64,000 nucleotides of DNA from Lithobates sylvaticus (GCA_028564925.1 CM053033.1:82683968-82747967); one strand, 5' to 3'. Shown: positions 21,876 to 34,111, counted from the first letter of the stretch. Notes: generated by a model from the letters alone, not told the origin. Translations and numbers: made by a program.

Positions 21876-22344
21876 CTAAAAGAGAAGTTTAGGCTTAAAA
21901 TTATTTTTTTATACTCACCTAGGTGGATGCAGCATCTATTTGATGCTGCAATTGTCCCCTGCCACCTCTACGCTAAGAATTGAGCGATCAAACACCACTA
22001 ATTGCTGAGTTCTCCCCTCCGGTCTGAGCAGAGAGCAGTGACTTTCACTGGAGCGCTGGGCTGTGCAGTAGGCAGGAGCGGCTGGCTCAGTCTCCCAGTG
22101 GATCGATGAGAGCCTAAGCCAGCTGCATGTTTAGGCTTCTGGGCAGACAGTAATGTTGGGATTTATCCAGCGCCTGAACCAGCTGACTGACATCAGCCAA
22201 CAATGGACTTGTCTCTGAGCCTGCAGTTGACTGAAAACAGGTCACAGGAGTGCAGAACAAACTGCACTCCTGTTATCCATAGGAGAGATAGGGCCAAAAA
22301 ACATTTGACCATGCTTTTGACCATGCTTCTCTTTTAAACTTCTC
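21876..22344. mobile_element. Probable MITE with AAGAGAAGTTTA ends
   Basis: CTAAAAGAGAAGTTTAGGC near 21877 and GCTTCTCTTTTAAACTTCTC near 22324 form imperfect inverted ends around a GC-richer middle. No coding sequence. The boundaries are approximate. Confidence 0.45.
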
Positions 22345-22874
22345 TCAAGCACCACAGCAAGGGTCCACTACTCCAATGCAGAAATCCTCCAAAAACACTA
22401 GATCCAGCAGGTCACCACCAATAATTGGGCAACTAAGTGGCAAATGAGGTTTAATGTTGATAAATGTAAAGTTATACACTTGGGGGGCTAGGAATATGCA
22501 TGCATCACACATACTAGGGGGACTACAACTAATCCATAGTGAAAAAGGATCTGGGTTTTGATAGATCATAAGCTCAAGAATAGCATGCAATACCAAGCTG
22601 CGGTTTCCAAAGCGAGCAAAGTCCTTTCTTGTATTAGGAGAGGTATGGACTCCAGAGAGAGAGATATAATTTTTCCCCTGTACAAATCATTAGTAAGACC
22701 TCATCTGGAATAAGCAGTACAGTTTTTGTCACCAGTTCTCAAAAAGGATATCGGGGAACTGGAGAAAGTGCACAGAAGGGCAACCAAACTGATAAGAGGC
22801 ATAGAGGAGCTCAGCTATGAGGAAATATTAGAGGAACTGAATTTATTCTCTCTTGAGAAGAGGAGATTATAGGG

Positions 22875-23498
22875 CAGGGGTGCCCAACCTTTTGAAGAGC
22901 GAGGGCCACTTAAGCTACTTGGTAGCTAGTCGCGGAGCGGAGCGAGCTGATGCAGGTCCGCGTCTGCTCTGTATATGCAGAGTGGACACAGCCCACTAAT
23001 GCTCCTTTTTTTTTCGGATTGGATTGGAGGTAAGACACAAGTCAGTTTACATTTGCTACTCCTTAGAGGTGAATGGAGGGTCCAGTTGGGTCAGACTGAC
23101 TGTGTGAAAGGGGCCCAAGGCTGCTTTCACACCGATGCGCTGCAGTTTACCTGCACCGCTGATGCAGCGCAGTGTACCTTTGGCTTTTTCTGCAGTTTGC
23201 AATAGACTTCTATTATATTCTGCAGGTTTGGTGCACTTTCAGAAAGCTCACCAAACTTGCAGGTAATAACAGAAGTCTATGGCTCAGTGCAGGTAACATG
23301 CAGGTGCACTGCTCTGTACCTGCGGATCAGTTTGAAAGCAGCCCAGTAACCACTGCAGAATAGATATGCCCATATATACCCAGTGATTTTATTAATAAAA
23401 CTAACCTTTAATAACAGTACTCTATTCTAATTTATCCCAGAGCAGGAGGTCGCGGGCCACATCAGAGGGCTCCGCGGGCCACTGGTTGGGCAACCCTG
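22875..23498. mobile_element. hAT MITE inside the CR1 copy
   Basis: The ends are CAGGGGTGCCCAACC and, reverse-complemented, CAGGGTTGCCCAACC. An exact 8-bp duplication TTATAGGG lies at 22867-22874 and 23499-23506. It interrupts a CR1 coding remnant, so it is younger than that LINE. Its centre holds a smaller palindromic element (23123-23343). Confidence 0.9.
23123..23343. mobile_element. Small palindromic MITE nested in the hAT
   Basis: GGCTGCTTTCACACCGATG and, reverse-complemented at the right, GGCTGCTTTCAAACTGATC form the ends; inner parts such as CTGCAGTTTGCAATAGACTTC also have inverted partners. No coding sequence. Confidence 0.6.
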
Positions 23499-24300
23499 TT
23501 ATAGGGCATATGTTCAACATGTACAAATACATATAGTGAACTCGGTGTTGAGTTATTCACTTTAAGGTCATCACAGAGGACAAGGGGGGACTCTTTACGT
23601 CTAGAGGAAAAGGTTTCTTCACAGTAAGAGCTGTGAAAATTTGGAATAGACTCCCTCCAGAGATGGTTCTGTCAAGCTCAGTAGATTGCTTTAAAAAATT
23701 CCTGGATTCTTTCCTAAATGTACATAATATAACTGGGTACCAACATTTATAGGTAAAGTTGATCCAGGGAAAATCTGATTGCCTCTCGGGGGATCGGGAT
23801 GGATTTTTTCCCCCTGCTGTAGCAAATTGGATCATACTTTGCTGGGGTTTTTCGCCTTCCTCTGGATCAACTGTGGGTGAAGGAATGTGTATATGGGATG
23901 GTATGATTTTTTATTTTTTTTGGTTGAACTGGATGGACTTGTGTCTTTTTTCAACCTGACTAACTATGTAACTATGAAGCTTGCATTTCTCAAAGGACAT
24001 AAACCACAAAGAAACATGACCCAATATCTCAAAAAACAGCAGGGTTTATTTGTAAAAATAAATCACAAACCTCAATGTAAAAACAGCATGAAGTGCATCG
24101 CTGCCAAGTCCGCGGCGTACACGCTGACGTCACAAACTAGCTCTGCCTATAACGGTTGTGAATTGATGCACATTGTAAGCTTTGTTTATTTATATGCACT
24201 TTAACACTTTTCTGATTATATTTACACTGGTGCACTTTGTGACACTTTATGTATTAATGCATATTGAATATGTTTATGCATTTATTTGAATATTTGCATG

Positions 24301-24720
24301 TACAGTGCCTTGAAAAAGTATTCATACTCATAAATTTTCCACATTTTGTCATGTTACAACCAAACCCGTACATTTATTTTATTGGGATTTTATGTGATAG
24401 ACCAACACAAAGTGTCATATCATTTTGAAGTGGAAGGAAAATGATAAATTGTTTACAACATTTTTTACAAATAAATATCTGACAAGTGTGGCGTGCATTT
24501 GTATTCAGCCCCCTTTACTCTGATACCCCTAGCTAAAATCTAGTGGAAACAATTGCCTTTGGAATTCACCTAAATTAGTAAATCGAGTCCACCTGTGTGT
24601 AATTTAATCTCTGTAAAAATACAACTGTTCTGTAAAGCCCTCAGAGGTTTGTTAGAGAATCTTAGTGAACAATCAGCATCATGAAGGCCAAGGAACACTC
24701 CAGACATTTTATGAATCAAT
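24301..24720 (+). mobile_element. Tc1-type transposon, left end only
   Basis: TACAGTGCCTTGAAAAAGTA followed by TTCATACTCATAAATTTTCC is a typical Tc1-like terminal inverted repeat. The 5' non-coding region follows to about 24720, where it gives way to other sequence. No transposase coding or right TIR is present. Confidence 0.7.
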
Positions 24721-26133
24721 ACAAGGCTATCTCTAATTTGCTGAGGTGGAAAGGTGGGTGATGTCACAAGCTCCACCTCAGCCAATCAAAGAAAGCCTCA
24801 TTCTTCATTCAAAGTGTATTTAGAGACAGAATGGACGCTTTACAACCTTTTATTGCTGTCTGTGTGCCTTCTGAGGAAATTTGCTTTAGGGCCTGTATCA
24901 ATAAGTTTTGATGGCAATCTCTAGTCTTGACAGACGGGAACTCTGTGACCCACATAGAGTTCCCCCCTACGAGAAATTGCGTTTAGCACAATAACCAAAA
25001 GCCCTAGCATGTTTACAATAGGTGGACATAGGTTAGGGTTGCCACCTGTCTGGGATTCACCTGGACAGTTTGGGTTTGGAATCATGTGTCCGGATTTCAG
25101 ACTGCCTACAACCCAGACACATGACTCAGACCGGGCTATGGCTTCCCAGCAGAGTTGCTGGCTGCAGTTGTCTAAGCTGAGAGTGTCTGTTACACTCTTT
25201 CACACTGTCCAAAGCCAACACTAACAATCCCCCCCCCCCTGAAGTGGGGTAACCGGACATCCCCAGTTGGGGGGGTACAGAGAATCCCAGCTAGTAACTA
25301 GAAGACACTGATCGGTGTCTTACCTCACCAGTGACATAGGTCCCATCGTGGCTACAGGACGGTACTCTCCTCCTCCTAACTCGCTGAGCTCGGTTACCAT
25401 TCCATGTTGCCAGCACACAGCACAGACACTTCCCCATCCTGGGCTGTTCTCACTCCATGCTCCTCTCCATTCAGGAAATGGCTCACAGCTTCTCCCCAGC
25501 CAATAAAAACAGAGGGGTGTGGACTGTGGAAGGCAAAGTGGAAGCCCAGTATTGGAGCGTGGCTGTGGGGCCCTAGGGCAGATCGGAGCTGGACATGATA
25601 ATATGACATGGAGGCTGCAGGGGCCCCCTGGAGCTTGAGGCAGGGTTACGATTGTGACCCCTGCAACCCCTTATGCTATGCCCATGGTTTAGGCTGTGTC
25701 CTATCCACTAAAAACAGACAGATGGGAATCTGCTCCCCATTCATCTGGCTCAATCTATCGGATGGCATCCAGGTGTAAATGGACAGGTGGTCCGATTACA
25801 TCTGACCGCCCATAGAGAAAAGTGGGCTGTGTCTGTGTCCGCTCTGCATAAGCTGAGCAGACATGGACCAGCCATCCGCCTGCAGATCCGGGGATCAGCA
25901 GACAGATTTTCCCCTGAGCAGGCGAACTCCAATGGAGCCCAGCCCATGTAAAAGGGGCCTAATTGATGCTACATATGTAGTTAATACCACAGAAAGCCAT
26001 GTGTTCCATCTGTTTAGCAATCAATCACCAACATCCTGAATGTGCTCCTTCACAGTAATTGATCCTCCAGTCTCTGCTTTGAGTGGGGGAGGGTCCCTCC
26101 TCTGATCACATAGTTATTTTAGCATAGCAGCTG
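24721..26133. other. Unassigned with repeat fragments
   Basis: No gene. Bases 25030-25280 (GGGTTGCCACCTGTCTGGG onward, with a later CCGGACATCCCC) look like the two ends of an old hAT-type MITE. Bases 25685-25960 end in GTAAAAGGGGCCTAA, like the GTGTGAAAGGGGCC MITE family at 58430. A C run lies at about 25230. Confidence 0.4.
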
Positions 26134-26135
26134 TA

Positions 26136-26563
26136 ATGTCACGTACACACGGTCGTAATTTCCGATGGAAACAGTCCGATGGGAGCTTTTCATCGGATTT
26201 TCGGACCGTGTGTATGCCCATCGGTCTTTTTCTGTCGGAATTTCCGACGGACTTTGTGTTGAGAACCTGTTCTTAATTTTTCCGATGGAAAACCTTTCTA
26301 TCGGATTTTCCGATCGTGTGTATGCAATTCCAACACGCAAAATTCCGATGCATGCTCGGAAACAACTTGACGCATGCTCAGAAGCATTAAACTTCCCTTT
26401 TATAGTGCAGTCGAACGTGTTTTATGCCGCTGTGTTATTGACCATCGGAATTTGGTGTGACCGTGTGTAGGCAAGACAGTTTGTGCGAAATTCCGTCTGA
26501 ATTCCGATGGGAAAACCATCAGAGCTTTTTCTGACGAGAATTCCGACCGTGTGTACGCGGCAT
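26136..26563. mobile_element. Palindromic MITE, copy 3 of the GTGTGTACGC family
   Basis: Same orientation and length as copy 1. The right end reverse-complements to ATGCCGCGTACACACGGTCG; the left end is slightly decayed (ATGTCACGTACACACGGTCG). TA flanks both sides. Internal hairpin blocks are in the same order as in copy 1. Confidence 0.85.
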
Positions 26564-26565
26564 TA

Positions 26566-27480
26566 GAGTCTTTGAAGAATTTGCAGAAAGGTCACCACCT
26601 CTATGGCTGCAAGTGGTAAATACGTCATATTTAAATACAATATTTCATATTTACCAAATTTAAAGGAAATTAAAAAAAAACATTAAATTACCTAATGTAA
26701 TAAATTAAAAAAACTTAAACGGATGCTAAGATATGTTTATTTTAAGCACCTTCCTGCTTTAATTAACTCTGGTGTTCTAATAAAAGGAAAATGCTGGATG
26801 ATAAAATGATCATTTCTGATTTTTTTTCTGGGCATTGGGAAGATCTAAGCAGACGGGAGCAGAAATGTAACGAGGAGTTTAATGGCCAGACTGCCAAATG
26901 GTGGCCGTCAGGGTGGTGGGGGCTACAGATGGATCCCCCGCATTAAGAATTAAAGACTTCCAGATGGATTAATAAATTGCCACTTTCTAGCGGTTTAGCT
27001 GCAATAAGGATTATACTTCTCGCAAATCAAATCATTTCATGGTACTCTGCGCACTAGACAAGAGTTACATACATTATGAAGAGAAACCGTATACCGAGAG
27101 TGAGGGTCTGTTAGATGCAGGAAAAAGGGCACAATCCAATTTAATCCACTTTACTTTACTAAGGGACAACAAGTATCAGAATGCCTCAACATCCATTGGT
27201 TTATACACAATCTATTTACATTAACATTTGATGTTTGATGAAATGCGATGCAATATCTGTGTGGCTAAAATATAATTTCAGCAGTTGTTGTCCAGGGAGG
27301 CTTAGTGACTGCAGTGACATTAAAAATAGCGATTAAAAGGGAGAATCTATAAATTCTGTATCAAAGCATAGTAACAGAAATTGGTTAAAATATATTAAAG
27401 CAAGTACTTAAAGCAAAACTCCATTTAATAAATAGAAACATATAAGAGTGACATCAGAAAAAGACCACCAAGTCTGAATC
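26566..27480. other. Unassigned complex sequence
   Basis: No gene, TIR or tandem repeat. Bases 26850-27020 (GACTTCCAGATGGATTAATA and nearby) are non-repetitive and could be conserved noncoding DNA. This is only an impression. Confidence 0.35.
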
Positions 27481-27489
27481 ATTTGTTTA

Positions 27490-27490
<1 letters not shown>

Positions 27491-27536
<46 letters not shown>

Positions 27537-27545
27537 TTATTTTTT
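27491..27545. repeat. TA microsatellite
   Basis: About 20 TA dinucleotides, then a T run. An A-rich tract follows at about 27680-27716. Confidence 0.9.
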
Positions 27546-27816
27546 TTTTACTTTTTTGTCTTGAGTATAGATCTTTATTTGTCCCATGCATATTTAAATT
27601 CACTTACTGACTTACTGTTGACTGACTCAGTAAGTAGATTCAAACATGCTTGGGACAAACATGGATTTATAAGTTAACAAAAAAAAAAAAAAAACATATA
27701 AATAAAAAAAAAAAACATAAACCACTTGTTTTTTTTCTGCTATTACTTTTCTATATTTCTACTTATTATCTGCAGTTCTGCTTTCAGTACTTGCTTTCTT
27801 GCTTTAACATTACTAT

Positions 27817-28079
27817 GGGGGTTATTTACTAAAGGAAAATCCGCTTTGCACTGCAAGTGCACTTGGAAGTAAAGTCGCTGTAGAACCAAAGGAGACATGC
27901 AAGGAAAATAAAAAACAGCATTTTATCTTGCACATGATTGGAAGATAAAATCAGCAGAGCTTCCACTAAATTCAGACCTACCCCTTAGATTTAGAGAGAC
28001 TGCACTTCCAAGTGCACTTTTAGTACATTTCAAGTGCACTTGCAGTGCAAAAATAATTTGCCTTTCGTAAATAACCCCC
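27817..28079. mobile_element. Hairpin MITE with GGGGGTTATTTAC ends
   Basis: GGGGGTTATTTACTAAAGG and its right-hand partner GGGGGTTATTTACGAAAGG (reverse-complemented) are flanked by TAT at 27814-27816 and 28080-28082. Inside, CACTGCAAGTGCACTT is mirrored by AAGTGCACTTGCAGTG. A 3-bp T/A-rich duplication suits a PIF/Harbinger-type MITE, but the superfamily call is an inference. Confidence 0.75.
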
Positions 28080-28169
28080 TATGTTTTTGTACAGCATGTC
28101 TAGATTCTCTCTTTTAGGCTGGGTTCACACCATTGCGAATTGGATGTGGGTTTTCCGCATGTGGGTGAC

Positions 28170-28850
28170 GCAGGACAGAACCTTGTGGTACCCCACTAAC
28201 CACTCGACCATTCTGAGTACACATTATTAATCACCACCCTTTGGGCACGCCCCCATAGTCAGTTTTCTATCCAAGAACAAACCCTATGGTCTATAGTATA
28301 CCCACAGACCTCAGTTTGTAGATTAAGCGTTTGTGGGGAACTGTATCAAATGCCTTTGCAAAATCCAGATACACCACATCTACTGGCCTACCTTTGTCCA
28401 GATGCTCACTTCCTCGTAAAATGTTAATAGGTTGGTTTGGCAAGAGCAACCTTTCATAAACCCATGCTGATTACTGCTAATGATACTGTTTTCATCAGCA
28501 AATTCTTGGATATGGTCCCTTATCACCCCATCAAATAGTTTACATACTATTGATGCTAGACTGGCAGGCCTGTAGTTTCCAGGATTGTATCTCTGCCCTT
28601 TTTTGAATATTGGTACCATGTGGACTTTTCGCCAATTAGCCAGTACCATTCCTGTCAGTATGCAGTATGCTGTCCATAAAGATTAGAAATTGTGGTCTGG
28701 CTATAACCTGAGTTCTTTGAGGACTCTTGGGTGTAAGCCATCCGGTCATGGAGATTTATTTATGTTAAGCTTCTCTAATCCTTCCTGGACTCCGGTCTCT
28801 GTTATCCACAAGGGCAGATCCTGTGACATGTTACTAACAATACAACTGGT
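28170..28850 (-). mobile_element. CR1-type LINE fragment, RT region
   Basis: Antisense CR1-like sequence covering the start of the reverse-transcriptase domain and some sequence upstream of it. Both ends are truncated and there is no 3' tail. It lies just left of a TTAA element at 28973. Confidence 0.7.
28380..28649 (-). pseudogene. CR1 reverse transcriptase fragment
   Basis: A 90-residue open stretch contains HMVPIFKKGQRYNPGNYRPA and SLASIVCKLFDGVIRDH, the first conserved RT blocks of CR1-type LINEs. These are followed by [13 protein letters not shown], equivalent to the QHGF block. The catalytic YADD region is not present. The protein would have primed and copied LINE RNA at a chromosomal nick. 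This piece is a fragment only. Confidence 0.75.
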
Positions 28851-29398
28851 GGTTGGCATCCAATGGTTGAATACTTTCTGTGGCTGGGGAATGAAGTTGG
28901 AGCAGCTTTTCAATACACGGGCTGCCAGAAAGTAAGTTAATAAGTGCTACTTTTATAGGTGACAGGGTCCCTTTAACCACTTAAGGACCGGAAAGGATTT
29001 GCCCCCTTAATGACCAGGCCATTTTTTGCTGTACGGCACTGTGTCACTTTAACTGATAATTGCGTGGTCATGCGACGTTGTACCCAAAACAAAATTTACA
29101 TAATTTTTTCCCACAAATAAAGCTTTCTTTTGGTGGTATTTGATCACCTCTGCGGTTTTAATTTTTTGCGCTATGAACAAAAAAAGACCAACAATTTTGA
29201 AAAAAAAAAAAACAATATTGTTTACTTTTTGCTATAATAAATATATATCTAAAAAAAAAAAACACATTTCTTCATCAGTTTAGGCCAATATGTATTCTTC
29301 TACATATTTTTGTTAAAAAAAAAAATAAGCGTATATTGATTGGTTGGTGCAAGGGTTATAGCATCTACAATAAGCGTATATTGATTGGTTGGTGCAAA

Positions 29399-32300
29399 TT
29401 GTTGGAGGTTACTCTCCATGGTGTATTGTCACTTAGTGTGCCTGAGCTACTGTTAGTTTTATTTGTTCCGTTAGGGTATTTGTGCTTGAGGTTGTCGTGT
29501 TGTGCAGTACCGAGGACATGGGCCCAGTTCCTCGGTTTTTCTTATTTATGTTGGGAGAAAAAAAAAAGGGAGGGGGAGCTGAGGTGGGAGGATGGGTCGG
29601 GGGTGGGGGTACTCGGGCCCACGAACATGGGTCATTGGTAATTCAAACATGTGTGTCAGATGGGATTGGCGGTGGCGGAGTGCAACTTTGTGTGTCTGTT
29701 GTGGTTCCCTTAAGCGCCTGGCCCTCTGCCGAGTAGATAAAGATAATCCACGACTGCTAGGTGTTAGAGAATGTTTCTTGTCTATGCTGGGCTGTGAGGA
29801 CGAGGTCCTCCATATATCTTATCTCCTCCACTTTCGCTATCCATGATGCTATGGTAGGTGGGCTTGTGGATTTCCACATTATCGGTATGCAGGCCTTGGC
29901 TGCATCTAGTAAGTGTCTGATCACCGATTTTTTGTATGTTTTTTTCGGGAGTGTCTGATGCGTGAAGAAGGAAGAAAGCGGGGTCTATTGGTATGGGGCT
30001 GTCTGTAAATTTTTGTACAACTTCCCGGACCACTTTCCAAAAGTGGTGTAGTAAAGGACAGGACCAAAATATGTGCAGCAGTGTTCCCTTTTCTGCTCGA
30101 CACCGCCAGCAGAGGTCCGGCGTTGTCGGGAAGAATCTGTGGAGCAGGTCTGGAGTTCTGTACCATCTTGACAGTAGCTTATAGTTGGTCTCCTGGATCT
30201 TGGCGCATATTGAGGATTTATGAGTGTATTTAATTATTCTTTGTTTCTTAGTTGTGCTAAAGTGGCAATTCAGTTCTGTTTCCCATTTAGTCAGCCCTGG
30301 CGGTGTAAAGTCTGTTTGTGGTATGTTTAGCAGGCTGTAGGTTTGTGATAGTGTGTGCGTTATGGTACCCGATGCGTTGCAGAGTTCTTCTAGTGTTGTG
30401 AGGGGAGGTGATGTTGTCGGAGGGGTTTTCAGTGAGTGTAAAAAGTGGCTCAGTTGGCTGGCTCTCAAGAAGTCCAGCCGAAATGGCCCTGTGGTATTTG
30501 AGAGTTCTGTTATTGTGGGCCAACGACCATTGGTGCTAAAGTGGGAGGCCTGGTGTGTGCCCTCGTCTTTCAGTCTTTTAAATTCTGCGTCATGTAATCC
30601 TGGTGCAAATTCAGGGTTTCCCAAGATGGGGAAGAGGGGTGAGTTGGGGGATGATATGGGGGTCGTCGTGATGAGACGTGCGCAGACCTGTGTTGTGGTT
30701 CCTATTAGCGGGTGTCGCTTAATTTCCGCTGGCAGAGACGGGTAGCACCAGGGAGCTCTACTAAGTGGGGTTTCGCTTTGATGTTGCTCCAGTTGTGTCC
30801 AGAGCTTCGTCTCCTGGTGGCGGCACCAGTCTATAAGCCTGCCCAAGTGAACTGCCTGGTAGTATGTACGGATGTTTGGTAACGCGAGTCCCCCATGTTG
30901 TTTAGGTAGAACTAAAAGTTTATAAGAGAGTCGTGGTCTTTTTTTAGCCCATACAAAGTCTGTAAACATGGTTTGTACTTGTTTGAAGTAGAGTGTGGGA
31001 ATGTGTATAGGTATCGCCTGCATGAGATAGAGGAATTTTGGGAGTATCATCATTTTGAGGATGTTGCAGCGACCTATCCATGAATGTAGACCGGTGTGCC
31101 ATTTTTTAAGTAATATTTTGATTGTTTTCAAGAGTGGTGGGAAGTTCAGCTCATATAGCCGTGTGAGTGTGCGAGGGATGTAAGTACCTAAATATTTTAG
31201 GGCTGTCTGTGTCCATTTCAACTGGAAACTTGATTGTAGCTGTCTAAGTTGTGCTGGTTGTATTCCTACTCCCATCGCCTCAGATTTAGTAAAATTAATT
31301 TTTAGGTTGGAGAGGACTCCATAAATCTTAAATTCTCGTAAGAGGTTGGGGAGGGAGATTGAGGGGGTGGTGAGTGTGAACATGAGGTCGTCGGCGTACG
31401 CCGATACCTTGTGTTGCGTTTGGTGTACTTTCACTCCTGAGATATTGGGGTTTTGTCTTATGTGGCATAGGAATGGTTCCAGAGTGAGGGCGAATAGAAG
31501 GGGGGACAACGGACACCCCTGCCTTGTCCCGTTTGTGATCGGGAAAGGGTCTGAGAGCACTCCATTAGCCCTCACTCTGGCAGATGGTTTTTCATAGGTT
31601 GCGGCTATCCACTTTAGCATGTTGTCTCCCAGTCCTATATGGCGCAACGTGGCAAACATGAAGGCCCAACTAACCCGATCAAACGCTTTCTCAGCGTCCG
31701 TGCTTATAAAAACACTGGGCGTTTGGGTGCGGGTGACTTTATGTAGTAGATTCAAGACCTTGGTGGTATTGTCCCTTGCCTCTCTTGTGGGGACAAATCC
31801 CACCTGGTCTAAGTGTATTAGGAGGGGCAGGTGTGTCTGTATTCTAGTCGCTATTATTTTGGTGAATAGTTTGAGGTCCGAATTAAGTAGGGAGATAGGC
31901 CTATAGCTTCCGCAGTTGGTCAGGTCTTTGCCTTCTTTTGGGATAACAGATATTTGTGCTTGTAATGTGGTGGTGTGTAGTTTCCCTTCTTTAGTGAGGC
32001 CGTTAAGCACATTAACCAAGCGTCCTCCTAATACTGGTAGTAGTGTCTTGTAGTAGTGTGGCGTGAGTCCGTCCGGTCCTGGGGCTTTTCCAACTTTAGT
32101 GCTTTTCAGCGCAAGTTGTACCTCCGATAATGTGATAGGGGCTTCTAACAGATCTCGGGTGTCGGTGGAGAGGGTGGGCATACGGGAAGTAGTAATATAA
32201 TCTGTTATGTGTTCTAATGATGGTGGCGTGTTGGACAGGTTGTAGAGCGATTCATAGTAGGATTTAAATTCCCGTGTTATATGTTGTGGTAAGGTTATCT

Positions 32301-32754
32301 TCTGTCCCGATGGCGAGCGTATGGAGGGTATGTACGACGCTGTTCTTTGGTCCCGTAATGACTGTGCTAGCAGTCTGCCGCATTTATTGCCCGACTCGTA
32401 AATCCTTTTACGTGTTATTTGTAATGCCGTCTTTGCTCTAAAATTTAACAGGTCAGTTACTTGTGTGCGTACTGCGTCCAGTTCGTTCCCTATCTGGTCA
32501 GTCGGGGTTTGCTTGTGTCTGATTTCTAGGGTGTGAAGTCTGCTGAGGAGAGAGGTCAATTGGGCTGTCCTTTGTTTTTTTAGTCTTGCCCCGTGTTTTA
32601 TGAGTATTCCGCGAATCACCGCTTTGTGCGCTTCCCAGACTAGGCCTTCATCACTTTCTGAGTCGCTATTGGTTTGAAAATAGTTGGTTATTTCCCTTGT
32701 AACCTCAGCTAGTGTGTCTGGGTCTTTCAGAAGGCTTTCATTAAGCCTCCACGG
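29399..32754 (-). mobile_element. 5'-truncated L1/Tx1-type LINE
   Basis: About 3.36 kb on the minus strand, truncated between the endonuclease and RT domains of ORF2. It interrupts the TTAA element 28973-33291. No poly-A tail or target duplication is evident. Instead, the left flank carries a 28-bp segment twice (29323-29352 and 29371-29398, both containing AAGCGTATATTGATTGGTTG), and a few bases of the target are missing on the right. This suggests an atypical junction. Confidence 0.85.
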
Positions 32755-32755
32755 T
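29782..32755 (-). pseudogene. L1 ORF2, RT and C-terminal domains
   Basis: An unusually long open frame. From the first Met (32619) it runs 945 codons, and the frame is open a further 45 codons upstream (RLNESLLKDPDTLAEVTREI). RT blocks are visible: APGPDGLTP near residue 182, SYRPISLLN near 240, DAEKAFD at 308-314, GTRQGCPLSP at 364-373 and YADD at 408-411. PKQHGGLALPNI follows, and then a Cys/His block, CWRCRAEKGTLLHIFWSCP. The last ~49 residues are out of frame; the true C-terminus (LLDAAKACIPIMWKST onward) continues in another frame from about 29935, so a frameshift lies there, with a stop soon after. The endonuclease domain is absent. It is otherwise well preserved. Confidence 0.85.
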
Positions 32756-33291
32756 TAGATTTATGGCATTTTTATTATTTATTTTTTACTAGTAATGGCG
32801 TCGATCTGCAATTTTTAGCGGGACTGCAACATTTCGGCGGATGGATTGGACACTTTTGACACTTTTTCGGGACCAGTGACATTTATACAGTGATCAGAGC
32901 TAAAAATAGCCACTGATTACTGTATAAATGTCACTAGCAGGGAAGGGGTTAACACTAGGGGCGGTCAAGGGGTTAAGTGTTCCCTAGGGAGGCGTTTCTA
33001 ATTGTGGGGGGAGTTTACTGACTAGTGGAGGAGAGAGATCGCTGTTCCTGATCACTAGGAACAGCAGACCTTTCTCTACTCCCCTGTCAGAAGGGGGATC
33101 TGTTTGTTTACATTGACAGATCCCCGTTCTGGCTCTCTGTGGAGCGATCGCAGGTGGCTGGCGGACACGCACATCAGCGCGCACGTGCACCCCTATCGCT
33201 CTTAAAGCGTCCGACGCACACCTACGCCGATTTGTACAGCCGTGCCAACCTGCCGCAGTATAATGATGGCAGCTGGTCGGCAAGCGGTTAA

Positions 33292-34111
33292 AAACCATAC
33301 CATTCAATAAGGATATTCACCTAAAAACCTGCCATGAGAAAAATGCAGAGGCTGCTTTTCCTGACCATTGTAAAATGCTAGTCACCTGGCTTTCTCTGTC
33401 TTCAGAGTCTTCAGCAATAAAGTTAGATCTCCTGACTTGCTTACTTGTTCCAGCTCAAAATTTACAGAAGCCAAAGGATTAGTGCAACAACCAGACAACT
33501 AGGATTTTTTGGCAATGACCTGGGTAAATCTTTTACAAAAAAGTTTCCCCTTACAACAACCAGATATTTTCTGCAAATGCTAATATTTCTCAGTCTTCGA
33601 AACACCTGGCAATTAAAGGCCATGTCCATGGGACCTGTCTGTCTCTAGCAGTTACAAAGGCAATATTTAATTACACAGCTTCAAGTGTGAAAATGTGGCT
33701 GATGAAGCGATGAACGAACAGATAAGGACTGTTCGGCGGTTGCATTGATGAATAATTGAAACCGCTATTGCTGAACGGTTAGGAAAGAGATATGCCGGCT
33801 CAATGTGCGCTGCTGCAAATCTGCCTGTCGGGGGCAGTTAAGGGAGAAGCTTTTCAAGCTGAAAATTCCTGAAAGAGACTGCACAGAAGTAAAATGTAGT
33901 GTAACCCTTTATTTCTGAATATACTGTATGTAAGGGGATGTAAAGAGTTGAATAGAAGACTTACCCATGATTCACTAACGAATGAATCATCCACCTGATT
34001 TATAAAGCACATTTCGCTCACTTGCTGACACAAAAACACGTTTGCCAACATCAGTGACCTTATTCAAAATGTATTATTCTGATAATGTTTTGAAGCAGTG
34101 CAAAAAGATCT
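33292..34111. other. Unassigned complex sequence
   Basis: No gene or repeat. Bases 33690-33850 (GATGAAGCGATGAACGAAC onward) are non-repetitive with varied composition and are a candidate conserved noncoding block. No evidence beyond appearance. Confidence 0.35.

Larger units (their letters stand above)
22425..23976 (+). mobile_element. CR1-type LINE 3' part, split by a hAT MITE
   Basis: The first part (22425-22874) matches the C-terminal end of CR1 ORF2 as read by eye: a WQMRFNVDKCKVIH-like start, a KDLG-like block, and [14 protein letters not shown]-like and LSYEE-like blocks. After a 624-bp hAT insertion it resumes at 23507 with the end of the ORF and a 3' UTR, and terminates in TAACTATGTAACTATG, the short tandem tail expected of CR1. 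The 5' end is missing, as is usual. Stops interrupt the frame, so it is not functional. Confidence 0.75.
21655..24210. repeat. Outer inverted arms flanking a composite
   Basis: GCTAAAGTGCATATAAATAAA near 21663 is inverted as TTTATTTATATGCACTTTAA near 24186. Between the arms lie a MITE, a CR1 LINE and a hAT MITE, so the arms may be the ends of an older host element. The arms are short and the element family is unknown. Confidence 0.35.
28973..33291 (+). mobile_element. TTAA element split by an L1
   Basis: It starts TTAACCACTTAAGGACCGG and ends CTGGTCGGCAAGCGGTTAA, with TTAA at 28973-28976 and 33288-33291. The interior shares TTCTTTTGGTGGTATTTGAT and GCGTATATTGATTGGTTGG with element B. The family sequence breaks off near 29398 and resumes near 32755; the gap is an L1. 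Confidence 0.75.
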
